The notes under the pieces were generated by a model. The model did no database searches and had not been told where the DNA came from. It worked only from the letters and a program-made list of their open reading frames with translations. Source: Podila epigama (Eukaryota; Mortierellomycota; Mortierellomycetes; Mortierellales; Mortierellaceae). Taken from it: a DNA stretch of 16,692 nucleotides. The stretch is from positions 1 to 16,692 of the forward strand of contig JAAAVE010000040.1 of NCBI GenBank assembly GCA_015679605.1. The letters are read 5' to 3'. This document shows positions 1 through 8,391 of the stretch, one piece after another (position 1 is the first letter of the stretch; every line of letters starts with the position of its first letter). The position numbers and the translations under genes are program-made.

Positions 1-495
1 AAAAGAAAGAAAGGAAAAGAAGGAAAGAAAAAAAAAAAAAAAAAAACAACAGTGACTGAAAGAAAAAAGGCAGACAGAAGAAATGATACTTTTCTCGTGG
101 TCGTATGGATGTCTGATGGCACCTATGGTGAAAACGATGTGAGATGAGTAGGGATGAACTGAACAGGTCGCGCGTATCGTTTCGATGAGCAGGAGAATAA
201 CCATTGACCATGCTAACGATGGATGGATTGATGGATGCCCCACGGCAATGATACCAAAAGAATCCCTCCAAGAGCAAAGCGAACATTGTTGTTATTGTAA
301 ACGCACCTCTCCTCTTCCTCCACTTCCACTTCCGCTTCTTCACTGAATGGATGATTGCAGGCAAGACTCGGCAAAAGGAAGGCAATACGGGTGAGCGCCA
401 TCCTCTCGCTCTCTCTCTCTTTTAGTATTCAGGAATGTTGAATCCACTACAGCAATGATTTTACATCCAAAAAGTAAAGACAGATTCAATTCTAC

Positions 496-505
496 TTTAT
501 TTATT
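496..505 (-). terminator. Poly(A) signal of the F-box/LRR gene
   Basis: Two overlapping AATAAA hexamers on the minus strand (TTTATTTATT on the plus strand) lie about 65 nt beyond the F-box/LRR stop codon. This is a normal distance for a eukaryotic cleavage and polyadenylation signal. Its use is inferred. Confidence 0.5.
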
Positions 506-530
506 TCTTCTATACTTTTTGCGTTTTCTT

Positions 531-566
531 CGTATTCATTGTCGTATTCATTGTCGTATTCATTGA
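531..566. repeat. 12-bp tandem repeat, three copies
   Basis: The unit CGTATTCATTGT occurs three times head to tail (531-542, 543-554, 555-566), the last copy ending in A instead of T. It starts 4 bp from the F-box stop codon. On the minus strand it would read Asn-Glu-Tyr-Asp repeats, but only beyond the stop, so it is most simply a minisatellite in the 3' UTR. Confidence 0.85.
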
Positions 567-569
567 TGG

Positions 570-2189
570 TCATATGCGACAAAAGACAGCACAGTTAAGA
601 CGGACAGTTCTCAAGCTGGGAATGGTCAAGGCAGTCTCAAGAAGGAGATCTCGAAAGTGCTGTAGGTCCCAATTGGTGTCCAGCTTGTTGTAGTCGCTGC
701 TGACACGCCACCCATTGTCCTTGATACTGGCAATAAGCTGACGCTCGCGCTCATAGTACTGCTCAAACATGTCTATCAATATGTCTACAGTTGGTCTATC
801 CAAACCCACTTTCGATCCTTCATCATAGATGTCTGGTGCTGGGCTGTTTTCGGAACCTGCGACGAATGACTGGCTATTGCTGTTCATGAGTTCCTCCAAG
901 AATTCCTCTTGCTGCCATCCTCTCAGGTCCAGATCATAGGGGTCACCAAAATCATATAGGTCGCCAAGATCATAGTTGTCGCCTGCATAGTCGATAACCC
1001 TCTTCTTGACATTCATTTTGAACTTGAGGGATTCGAGCTTCGGTGCGTCCCATCGAGGTTCGAACAAATCAAACCACAGCTGAGAAAAGTTGGGACCATG
1101 AATGGATAGACGTCGTAACTTTGGACAACTACGGAGAATCTTGTTAACGCTGGATACTGTATCCATGCTCTCTACATGAAAATACACCGACAGATATTGT
1201 AATGTGTTCGAGCAGTAATCAATAATGACTTTACAAGACTCGGCCATGGAGATGTTAAAAAACAATTTCAGCGTGACTAGAGAGGTGGTCGTCTTGAGGA
1301 TCCTTAGAGCCTTGTTGACTTCCAGATCGATCTCGAAGCTATTATATAAATCTTTGCGCGGATTACGAAGCTTGAGATGTGTCAACCTTGGGCGGCCACC
1401 AGCACCACCCATGGCCATGTTGATGTCATCCCATGACCAGTGTCTTGAGAACAGGGTGAGCTCCAAAGTCGTGATATTGGGGCAATGCTGGAGTAATTGC
1501 AGTGCCCCATTGTCGAGGTTGGTAGTGCAGAGATAAAGCTTCTCGATCCAAGGCAAGGATTCCCAACAGTCACATCTTGCCAGCGGATGTTCGAAATAGA
1601 AGGACAAGTCTTTCAGTCCACGGTTCTTGAAAAGAATGGTGCGCAACAGCGTGGCATCAAATTCTTTACGCAATGGGAAACGAAAAGATATGCCTATGTC
1701 CAAGTACTCCAACTTGGTGAGCGATTGCAGTGCTTGTAGGAACTGGCTGAAACGTTCGTACTCGATTCTGTGCTCGTAATCAGTGTCAGCTGACAGTGAC
1801 AATTGTTGTAGATTGGGGTTATTCAACAAGAGGCGCGTGCAACAGGAAGTTTTTTGGAGTTCATGCAGTGTCAATCCTTTGAGTTGCGTGATATGTAGAT
1901 GCTGTATTGGTCCCACGAACTCGTACAAAGAGATGTAGCGAATATGGTGCTTGTTGGCTTGGATCACTACATCAGGGATGTCGCGGTCCTTGCGGGCAAC
2001 GAACAATGTCCAGAGGAGAGGAGAAAGAGTAGTATTCCACAACCTGTTGACTTGTACACACGCGAGCAGGTCTTTAGCATGCAATGCGGGTCTATAATAG
2101 GGTCTTAATTGCCATAGTGGGATGAACCAGCCGATGCGATGGACAATCTCGGGAATCTCAAGGGCTCTCGATGTCGCTGTTTCTGTCAT
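570..2189 (-). CDS. F-box and leucine-rich-repeat protein
   Basis: A single-exon 539-residue protein, the only uninterrupted long frame in the window. An F-box-like segment lies near residues 11-60 (LEIPEIVHRIGWFI, then LLACVQVNRLWNTTLSPLLW). After it come irregular leucine-rich repeats from about residue 100 to 395 (for example LNNPNLQQLSL, LLQHCPNITTLEL, LRSCPKLRRLSI). Family knowledge: such proteins bind Skp1 through the F-box and present LRR-bound substrates to an SCF ubiquitin ligase; the substrate cannot be told here. Residues about 400-422 hold an unusual acidic Tyr-Asp-rich stretch (YDLGDLYDFGDPYDL) that interrupts the LRR region. The start is the first ATG of the frame and lies directly before an ATGGTG repeat tract. 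Mortierellaceae carry many intronless F-box/LRR paralogues, so a specific name is not justified. Confidence 0.85.
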   Translation of the reverse strand: MTETATSRALEIPEIVHRIGWFIPLWQLRPYYRPALHAKDLLACVQVNRLWNTTLSPLLWTLFVARKDRDIPDVVIQANKHHIRYISLYEFVGPIQHLHITQLKGLTLHELQKTSCCTRLLLNNPNLQQLSLSADTDYEHRIEYERFSQFLQALQSLTKLEYLDIGISFRFPLRKEFDATLLRTILFKNRGLKDLSFYFEHPLARCDCWESLPWIEKLYLCTTNLDNGALQLLQHCPNITTLELTLFSRHWSWDDINMAMGGAGGRPRLTHLKLRNPRKDLYNSFEIDLEVNKALRILKTTTSLVTLKLFFNISMAESCKVIIDYCSNTLQYLSVYFHVESMDTVSSVNKILRSCPKLRRLSIHGPNFSQLWFDLFEPRWDAPKLESLKFKMNVKKRVIDYAGDNYDLGDLYDFGDPYDLDLRGWQQEEFLEELMNSNSQSFVAGSENSPAPDIYDEGSKVGLDRPTVDILIDMFEQYYERERQLIASIKDNGWRVSSDYNKLDTNWDLQHFRDLLLETALTIPSLRTVRLNCAVFCRI

Positions 2190-2270
2190 GGTGTATGTTG
2201 AGTGGCGAATGGTGAATGGTGAATAGTATGTGGGATATGGTGTATGGTGAATGGGCTATGGTGTATGGTG
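2190..2270. repeat. Degenerate ATGGTG(A/T) repeat tract upstream of the F-box gene
   Basis: Immediately 5' of the F-box/LRR start codon the plus strand reads as irregular repeats of GAATGGT, GTATGGT and TATGGTG. The tract ends in an A-rich run beginning at 2273. It would fall in the 5' UTR or core promoter of the minus-strand gene. Small open frames on the plus strand here simply translate the repeat. Confidence 0.65.
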
Positions 2271-3131
2271 GCAAAAAAAAAAGGAAGGAAAGAAAGTGCA
2301 ATTTGCCCCTGGAAAATGGACGCCACCAACCTTACTCTTCAAATGTCCTTTGTCATGTCACGAGATGGAAGAGTTCGTTGTCGCCGTATGACGTTTTGCC
2401 ACCAAGTACTCAAAGACACGTCCATTATGTGTTTTGTTCACAGTCGTTGGTGGATTCTTCGCAAAATCGATGACGGTTTGAAAAAAACGCAAGTGTTATT
2501 TCGCTGAATATATGCACTTGGAGAGATCATTAATTTGAACAATGGTTTAAAGTGTTTATCAATCTTTTTCGAAGACTTGAATACATACAGTTTTCGATGG
2601 AGAATCCGATGCTGCAATAAAATCAATACCTTCATTGGCAAAAATATTGACATCTTCATCATGGAAGTCGATTTGTACGGAGAAAATATCAGAAAACTAG
2701 GACCTATGTGGCCTTCACGTCTACAGTTCTCATTATACATCCTTTAAAAATGCTATGGTATCTTAACAATTAGTATTGCATGCACCTCAATAGCTGTAAA
2801 AATAAGCGTTTCATAGACTTTTTCAATCGTTTTTTTTTTGCCACAAAAAGAGGAAAAGAGAGCGAGAAACACAATATTTCGCGTGCCCCAGCTTCGGCGC
2901 AAGTTTTACTGATAAGTTTCCACGAAAGCGGTTGCTGCCTGAATGGGAAAGAACTTTTGTCGTTAGAGTATTCGATCGCTGTTTCTAGGTTCATTTGAGC
3001 ATGACAATAAAGTGGGATATGCGTCGCCATTTTCATTAGTCCACAGTGCGCTGGAGAGAAGAATTCCTTTGATTTGATTGGACAAAACCAAGCTCGTTCA
3101 ATGTTGTTGTCTTGTGAATATTTAAAGAGAT
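2271..3131. other. AT-rich spacer between the MULE-like gene and the F-box gene
   Basis: No gene could be assigned. The spacer is the 3' side of the MULE-like gene and the upstream side of the F-box gene, both read leftwards. It contains poly-A/T runs (for example 2830-2839). One 45-codon minus-strand frame at about 2568-2702 has coding-like composition and follows a CTAG acceptor-like site, but it has no identifiable homology and could be chance. No terminal inverted repeat of the MULE-like gene was recognised by eye. Confidence 0.4.
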
Positions 3132-3137
3132 TTTATT
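3132..3137 (-). terminator. Poly(A) signal almost touching the MULE-like stop codon
   Basis: An AATAAA hexamer on the minus strand starts only 2 nt beyond the TAA stop (3140-3142) of the MULE-like gene. The implied 3' UTR is very short. Use of the signal is inferred from sequence alone. Confidence 0.45.
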
Positions 3138-3139
3138 TC

Positions 3140-6100
3140 TTATGCCTGTTGTCTCTCTCGTTTGCGCGTCTCATCGACTAGTCCTAAATCAAAAAATAAC
3201 GTCTTCAACTTCTCTAACGCAGCACGTTGCTGGTCCGTTATGTTACTCAGGTCCGCCCGATCCATGTCATTTAACATCCTGGTTACGCATTTGGTCAAGC
3301 GCTTTTTGTCCGTTTCTGCGAGCCCTTGCGGTTTGACCACTTCAGGCGCCTCTTCCGCCTGTTCTTGCACCTCCCCAACAGGATCATTTTGCGCTTCCTC
3401 ATATGCAGCAGTCCATGGCTGAAACATCATGCATCGTGTCTCATGGGCGACCAGCTGAATGTGCTTGCATACGTCGAGATGCCTTCTGAAGTCTGGACAG
3501 CTGCAACTTGTCATTCGCGGTACACTCTCTTGGCCTTGAAGTTGATCGGCAAGCTGGATATTATAAAATCGGCCTTGGGCTGCTGGATCCACGATATTGT
3601 CCTTGAACGATCGGACTTGGAGAATTCCCCCTATGTTGGCTGTCGCCAGGTTCAGTACAAACGACCCATTGTATCCGGCTTCGCAGCACGATTTCACATA
3701 CTCCTCAGCTTGACGCAGTTTGTCAGTTGCGCGGTGCTTGACAGGGGGCATTCTTTCGTTGCCGTAATTGGCTGGCTGTAATTTCTTGTGGAAGAACGGG
3801 ATCACGGATGTGTGTAATACATGAATAACATTGTCAGGACGACGCTGGCAGCGATCGTTGAAGAAGTTTGTTTTCAAGTTGTTATGCCAACTTTCGACAA
3901 AGTTGTTCGTCTCAATGTTTGTAGTTTGAGTGTCATCATTTTCGCGGTAGCAAAGCATCCAACGCTCCGGATGGTCATCTCGATAGTTTTTGTTGAAGTA
4001 TTCCAAGAACTTGGGCTGATCAGCGTGGTCGGTATTCAGTTTCTGGATCATTTCCTTCGCCGTAGCCAGGTCTCGCTGGTACATGATGCTGTGGAGATCA
4101 TTCTTGATCTAAAATAAGTATTGATTATGAAATTGGGTCCCAGAACAGAGCAAGCTTCAGAACGTGCATCACCATTGCAGTTTGAAATGTTTTGGGCACA
4201 AAATAATGATAAAGGGAGCTGTTTATTCTGGACACATATAATTTATATGTGTCAAACTATCTAAACGCCACCAATATCTCTCATAATTTTCTAAACGAAG
4301 TATTTAAACAATAACGTACCTGCGCAACTTTACCTTGTCGCTCCCCAGTAGGCGTTTCGGTAAAATTCATGCGGTTGTGGTTGGCAAGAGACTTGTCCCA
4401 TGCACGGAGTACATGCCACGCGTAAAAGTGGATTTTGGCCATCGGAAACGCTTGCTTGATAGCAAGAATCCCCACAATGCCTTGATCAGTGACTACAGTC
4501 TTAGGCTTGTACGTGATCGAAAACATGTCCTTGAGGCGCTGGACAAGTCCCCCAAACCAGGTCTTAAAAACATGTTGTTCTGTAGTAGTCGTCATCAAAA
4601 ACGCAACTGGCACGCCCCATCCTGTTGCACTGTCTTTGACGACGATGGTGAACAACTGTGCCCCCTCGCTATGAGATGAGATGGAGGTGTAAGCGGTAAG
4701 CGCATTCTTCTATTGAACACATCTACCGAACGACTGCGAGTAATTTATGAGAAGGCACTTACCCGTAGATTTTGTGAGTTCCGTCAAAGCAAAATGTATC
4801 TCCATTTTTTTAGGAGCTCCAACTGAAATGGCGAGGAGAATCCATAGTACTTGCCAGGTTCAAAGCAGACGAAGTAGTCATCCTTCTCCTTCAAATGCTC
4901 CAGCCAGAGTTCGGCTGACTTGTCGGCATCCTTGTCTTTTTGGACTTCCTTAATCATCATCTGGCAGTAGACGTTGTATACATCCTCATACGTGATGTTG
5001 TCATTGCGGAATACTTGGATTCGACTCATCAGATTAAGCTGCTCGAGACTTGGTCGTAGGCGTGCAAGAGTTTCACGAACCAAACTGCCACTCTGAAGGA
5101 GATTCTCAATTCTTGTTCTGGCCTCCTTCGACAGGTATTGGGTCCCAACTTGTGACTCGTCCTCATCGCTTGCGATCTTGTGGTTATGCTGACAAAAGTA
5201 TTCAACATCTACAATTTCCGTAGGATTACCACCTGGTTGCAGTGGGAGAGAAAACTCGCGAACTGTCCAACGCGCTTTGCAGCCAATCTTGATACTAGGC
5301 TTCTTAACTGTACGCTTTTTTTTTCTGGGGAGCGACAAAGCTGCTGCTCGCGGCCTCATCGCAAACGTCAGTCTCGGGAGGGGCCTTCAGTGTGCGTGGT
5401 TTTGGGGGTGCATTGTGGCGGCAATTATAAGGTGTGGAAAACCTATGGCCTTTATCATAATTGCAAGAGTTCTCCTGGATTACGACTTTGCAGGAACTTA
5501 CTACGAACCTGCACCCGATGAGTCTCTCGTGCGCCGCTTTCCACTCTCCAAACTGGGACTTGAGTAATCGAAACCTAACAACGGGAACTCCGATTTTAGG
5601 GTAGGTTCTGACCCTGTTATTAAGAGGCAGTTTCATAGCTTCGGCTGCTGATCTGATGAACATGTCATGACGAAGATAGCGTTCGGTAATCAAAGATGAT
5701 TTCTTGAGGACATCGCGATGTTCCATGTCAAGAGCCATCTCCAGCGGCTAAATCATTAGACAAGGATAGCGTCAGTTGATGTCGCCGTCGCAGACGTAAG
5801 TGCATGGAATATTACAAATACATTGCTTACACCCATGGTCGGCTGTAGATCAATATCATCCGGCGACATTTTGATCGTGTTTTCAAACCGTTCAAGGTTG
5901 AAATTTAGGTCCTTGATCAACTGCTGCATTTGGTCATCATCGTTTTCTCCCAAGATGTCTCGTTGGATTGTCTAGAAGTGTAAGGAACGTCGGCATCCGC
6001 AGATGAGGTTGTTAGGATTGCATGAGAAGGATGAATGGCTGAATACATTTGCACAACTCTACAAAATACTCGTTGGAATGGTACAAGCATACGCTGAGGC

Positions 6101-6707
6101 CATTCATCGCGGGTGCCCCATGATCACAACCATCAGTCCCATCAGATCCGTCAAAAGTTGCCGGATCCTCGTCAACTTCGCAAGAAGAAGGGAAAGGCAC
6201 ATCGCTTCGGAGGTACATCTCGGGATTATTCCTCCCAGATCTCTCTACAACTTCACCAGCAGGGATAGGCGCGTCAACTTGGGGAAGGTTCTCAGAAACA
6301 GACAACGCTGGAAAATGCCTTGCCCTTTTAGAAGAGACTGAACTTGCACGATCGACGCGATCGATCACTTGTCTGGGACGTTTACGAGAATGCTAGAAAG
6401 GGTGGGGGGTGAACGATAAACATATCACAAATTAGCCCATTACCTTCCAATGGACTACCACGCGGCGATGAGCTACTACCTCATGAATACCTCTCCTATG
6501 CGGTTGTCTATCTACCACAAGTAGCACAAGAATGTACGATTTAGTATGGGCCGCATTGACAAATTCTTTTAGTACCATCCATATCCAGAGAGAAAACCAA
6601 ACTCCCATCATCCGAGTCTGTTTCCTCTTCGTCTGTCACCGTCTCGACATCTGTCACCGTCTCGACATCTGTTATCGTCTCGGCGTCTGAGTCTGATTTA
6701 ATTTCTT
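3140..6707 (-). CDS. MULE-type DDE transposase-like protein with SWIM zinc finger; two frameshifts, 5' end uncertain
   Basis: Exons with consensus junctions: about 6707-6576, 6511-6444, 6392-6093, 5971-5831, 5747-4763, 4668-4320 and 4108-3140. Introns are 51-211 bp; the one at 6512-6575 has a TACTAA branch site. In order the product shows an acidic part with ETVTDV repeats, a basic RKRPRQ stretch, a Cys/His region resembling GCM/FLYWCH-type DNA-binding fingers (GCRFVVSSCK, later GCKARW and CQHNH), and the MULE core. The catalytic triad is complete: Asp of CFDGTH (codon 4783-4785), Asp of VVTDQG (4485-4487) and Glu of NNFVESWHNNLK (3893-3895). A SWIM finger CxCx9CxH lies at 3461-3505. Two one-base excesses in poly-A runs (5316-5324 and 4805-4811) break the frame inside the 985-nt exon. 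The first exon is unclear; an ATG at 6859 is possible only with a weak GTGTGA donor. It could be a young pseudogene, a frameshifted live gene, or a gene with assembly errors. No flanking inverted repeats were found, so element or domesticated gene stays open. Confidence 0.75.
4231..4253. repeat. Perfect 23-nt palindrome inside a MULE-like intron
   Basis: GACACATATAA, one central T, then TTATATGTGTC: 11-bp arms, exact. It sits within the 211-bp intron 4109-4319 between the second catalytic Asp exon and the final exon. It could form a cruciform or an RNA hairpin, or be a binding site for a dimeric protein; nothing in the sequence decides between these. Confidence 0.8.
4805..4811 (-). other. Second frameshift site of the MULE-like gene (A7 run)
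   Basis: On the minus strand a run of seven A follows CTCCT. Upstream the frame reads FSSPFQLELL; the frame that continues the conserved MULE core reads NGDTFCFDGTH, one base further on. Six A instead of seven would join them as LLKNGDTFCFDGTH. No intron of workable size and phase lies here; the only GT...AG pair of matching phase is 28 nt long and would remove conserved residues. Confidence 0.75.
5316..5324 (-). other. First frameshift site of the MULE-like gene (A9 run)
   Basis: On the minus strand nine A follow CTCCCCAG. The upstream frame ends shortly after at a stop (5304-5306), while the downstream frame (KRTVKKPSIKIGCKARW) carries the finger and the rest of the protein. Eight A would restore a continuous frame. 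A 64-nt intron with a poor GTTTGC donor and no pyrimidine tract could also do so, but would delete the basic stretch; I consider it unlikely. Confidence 0.7.
6632..6685 (-). repeat. 18-bp coding tandem repeat, three copies
   Basis: The plus-strand unit TCTGTCACCGTCTCGACA repeats at 6632-6649, 6650-6667 and 6668-6685; the third copy has changed bases. In the minus-strand reading frame it encodes ETITDV, ETVTDV and ETVTDE in the acidic N-terminal part of the MULE-like protein. Repeat length is a multiple of three, so copy changes keep the frame. Confidence 0.85.
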
Positions 6708-6859
6708 CTCCATCGTTAAGCCCAATAGTGGCCCGTAATTAACGAAACAACACATTAGTCATTACACGTCTTAAAATCTTCAGCATAAAAATAATACAAA
6801 AGGTGTCTTACAGGAGTCACACCAGGTATTAGTTGTAAATCCAACACGGATTTTTGCAT

Positions 6860-7261
6860 TGTCGCGCCGATGGATGATGAGGATGGAGCATGGAAGGTTT
6901 GTTTTGGTAGAATTTAGCTTGTGCTTTTGTTTTCAATATACTTGTTGATTTTTCTAAGCCGTTTTCATGCGACTGAAGTGGAACCACCCTAACATACACA
7001 CTTCCACACACCTACATCACGACCAACAACCGTCTGACCGTGTTCTGTGTTGCTGTACAGCCGCCACTTCGAAGGCCACCCTTGTTGATATTGAACATTG
7101 CGAGACACCAAGAGAATTAAAGCACCTCACCAAAACCAAGATTGCTAACAAGTTCATAGTAACAAACAACAGCAAAACCTCGCGTAAACCAGCATGTTTT
7201 GGATCGACAATTGAAAACAAAACTTGTAATTTTGTTAGTGTTTTCAAACAACTTGGAGTGC
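6860..7261. other. Spacer between UTP23 and the MULE-like gene
   Basis: About 400 bp downstream of UTP23 and upstream of the MULE-like gene, both on the minus strand. Short frames on both strands overlap each other and show no recognisable family. An undetected first exon or the promoter of the MULE-like gene may lie here. I see no RNA gene or clear repeat. Confidence 0.4.
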
Positions 7262-7267
7262 TTTATT
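7262..7267 (-). terminator. Poly(A) signal of UTP23
   Basis: AATAAA on the minus strand begins 10 nt beyond the UTP23 stop codon (7277-7279), which implies a short 3' UTR. Use is inferred. Confidence 0.5.
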
Positions 7268-7276
7268 GTTTGGGTG

Positions 7277-8391
7277 TCATTCTGAGTTTCCTTCCTTAGT
7301 GGCATCGGCAGCACTTGGCTTGGTGCTTTTTCTTCTCCTCCGCTTCTTCTTTTCTGGTTCTGCCGATCCGCTTTCCGTGGTTGTAGCAGGCTTGGGGGCT
7401 GCTGATGTTGTGCTTGAGGTTGCAGGCGTCTTTGATTTTTTCTTCTTGATTGAGAGTGGGTTTGGTTCTTTGGGTCCTTGTCTCTTTTTCAAAATCTTTG
7501 CCTTCATTGCCTCGCGTTTGGCTTTCTTTTGTATTGCCTTCTCTTCGAGTTTCTTGGCAAGCTTGGCGTCGAGGGCGACATGTCCGCTCTTAGTAACCTT
7601 GACGGTCTTCAAGGTGGTGAGTTCCTTGGTGCTAGCATGAGTTTTGGCGCCCTCAATCTGCTTACATTTGGTGGTAGAAGCTTCACTGGGTGGCTCAAGA
7701 ATGAGGTTCGATCGATTAATGTATAAGAGTGGAACACCAGGCACTTGTCCAAACTGAGAACGCAGCTTCTTGGATTGAGATGCAACAACATAATTGTGAG
7801 GGTTGGAGTTTCCAATGATCTGTGAGAGACAGAGGGCTTCATCGACAGCTTCCTGATGTTTACACCGACGTTTTTCAAAGCGTTTTGAGGCCAAGAAAGC
7901 TCCTGATGCGTCTTCTCCGCGTGATTTGAGGAGCGCCATTGTACAGGGCGTCACCACTGGCGAGGAGGAGGGTTGTTGGTTAAAAAGAAAGGTAATAGGA
8001 AGTGTGAGTGGGAGCCCTAATAAAAACATGTTTAAATCATAAAAAAAAGCATCAGGTAGAATAGTCCATCCTTACTCTGCTTGGATGCATCGCACAAGAC
8101 TTTGGGGATTTGGGTTCTGAGATCGATCCGTTGGTCCAGTGCGGCCTGAATGAAATCCGCGTCGACTATGTTCATCGGGAATAGGGGCATATATGCGCTC
8201 GTTAGTTTTAGTTGACACATTCAGATACACAGGACGATCTCATTCACATAAGATAGCCAAACTCCTGGGTCGCCATATATCACAGTCTGAGTATAGCACT
8301 TACCAAGCACCTGGAATGGTTTACGAAAGTGAAATGTCTGGCAGTACATGTTCATGTACCGCTTGTAATCCTTATGCCTCTTGAGTCTCAT
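7277..8391 (-). CDS. UTP23: rRNA-processing protein Utp23 (PIN-like, SSU processome)
   Basis: Three exons, 8391-8304, 8165-8076 and 7956-7277, give 285 residues; introns of 138 and 119 bp have GTAAG donors and AG acceptors. The N-terminus MRLKRHKDYKRYMNMY and the segment VDADFIQAALDQRIDLR (residues 30-46) are typical of the Utp23/Fcf1 PIN-like fold. The signature VPGVPLLYINRSNLILEPP (131-149) is diagnostic for Utp23. Cys91, His93 and Cys102 fit the family's zinc-binding motif. From about residue 180 the tail is Lys-rich, with a KKKRRRRK cluster near the end, suited to RNA binding and nucleolar import. Known role: a component of the 90S pre-ribosome needed for early 18S rRNA cleavages and linked in yeast to release of the snR30 snoRNA. 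A nucleolar location is inferred from the family. The start was chosen because the first residues match the conserved Utp23 N-terminus. Confidence 0.93.

Larger units (their letters stand above)
1..569. other. Window edge and 3' flank of the F-box gene
   Basis: No gene is supported here. The first 46 bases are an A/G-rich run ending in a long poly-A tract, followed by GATG-type short repeats near 220-237, a C/T-rich run near 306-340 and a CT microsatellite near 404-421. Short open frames on the minus strand cover part of it, but they consist of microsatellite-derived residues and look non-coding. The part next to 570 is the 3' flank of the F-box/LRR gene and holds its likely poly(A) signal. 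Confidence 0.55.

Noticed and set aside
213-582. Two minus-strand frames beside the F-box gene
   Set aside because: They translate microsatellites and the 12-bp repeat downstream of the F-box stop; no family resemblance.
1225-2108. Plus-strand open frames inside the F-box/LRR gene
   Set aside because: They are antisense shadows of a 539-codon frame with clear F-box and LRR content.
2190-2270. Possible telomeric or subtelomeric repeat
   Set aside because: The unit is an irregular ATGGTG(A/T), not a TTAGGG-type repeat, and lies inside gene-containing sequence.
5304-5393. A small intron as explanation of the first MULE-like frameshift
   Set aside because: The only GT...AG pair with matching phase is 64 nt with donor GTTTGC, no branch site and no pyrimidine tract.
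7266-7726. Plus-strand frames opposite UTP23 exon 3, rich in Phe and Ser
   Set aside because: They are the complement of the Lys-rich UTP23 tail; hydrophobic only because AAG/AAA reads as CTT/TTT.
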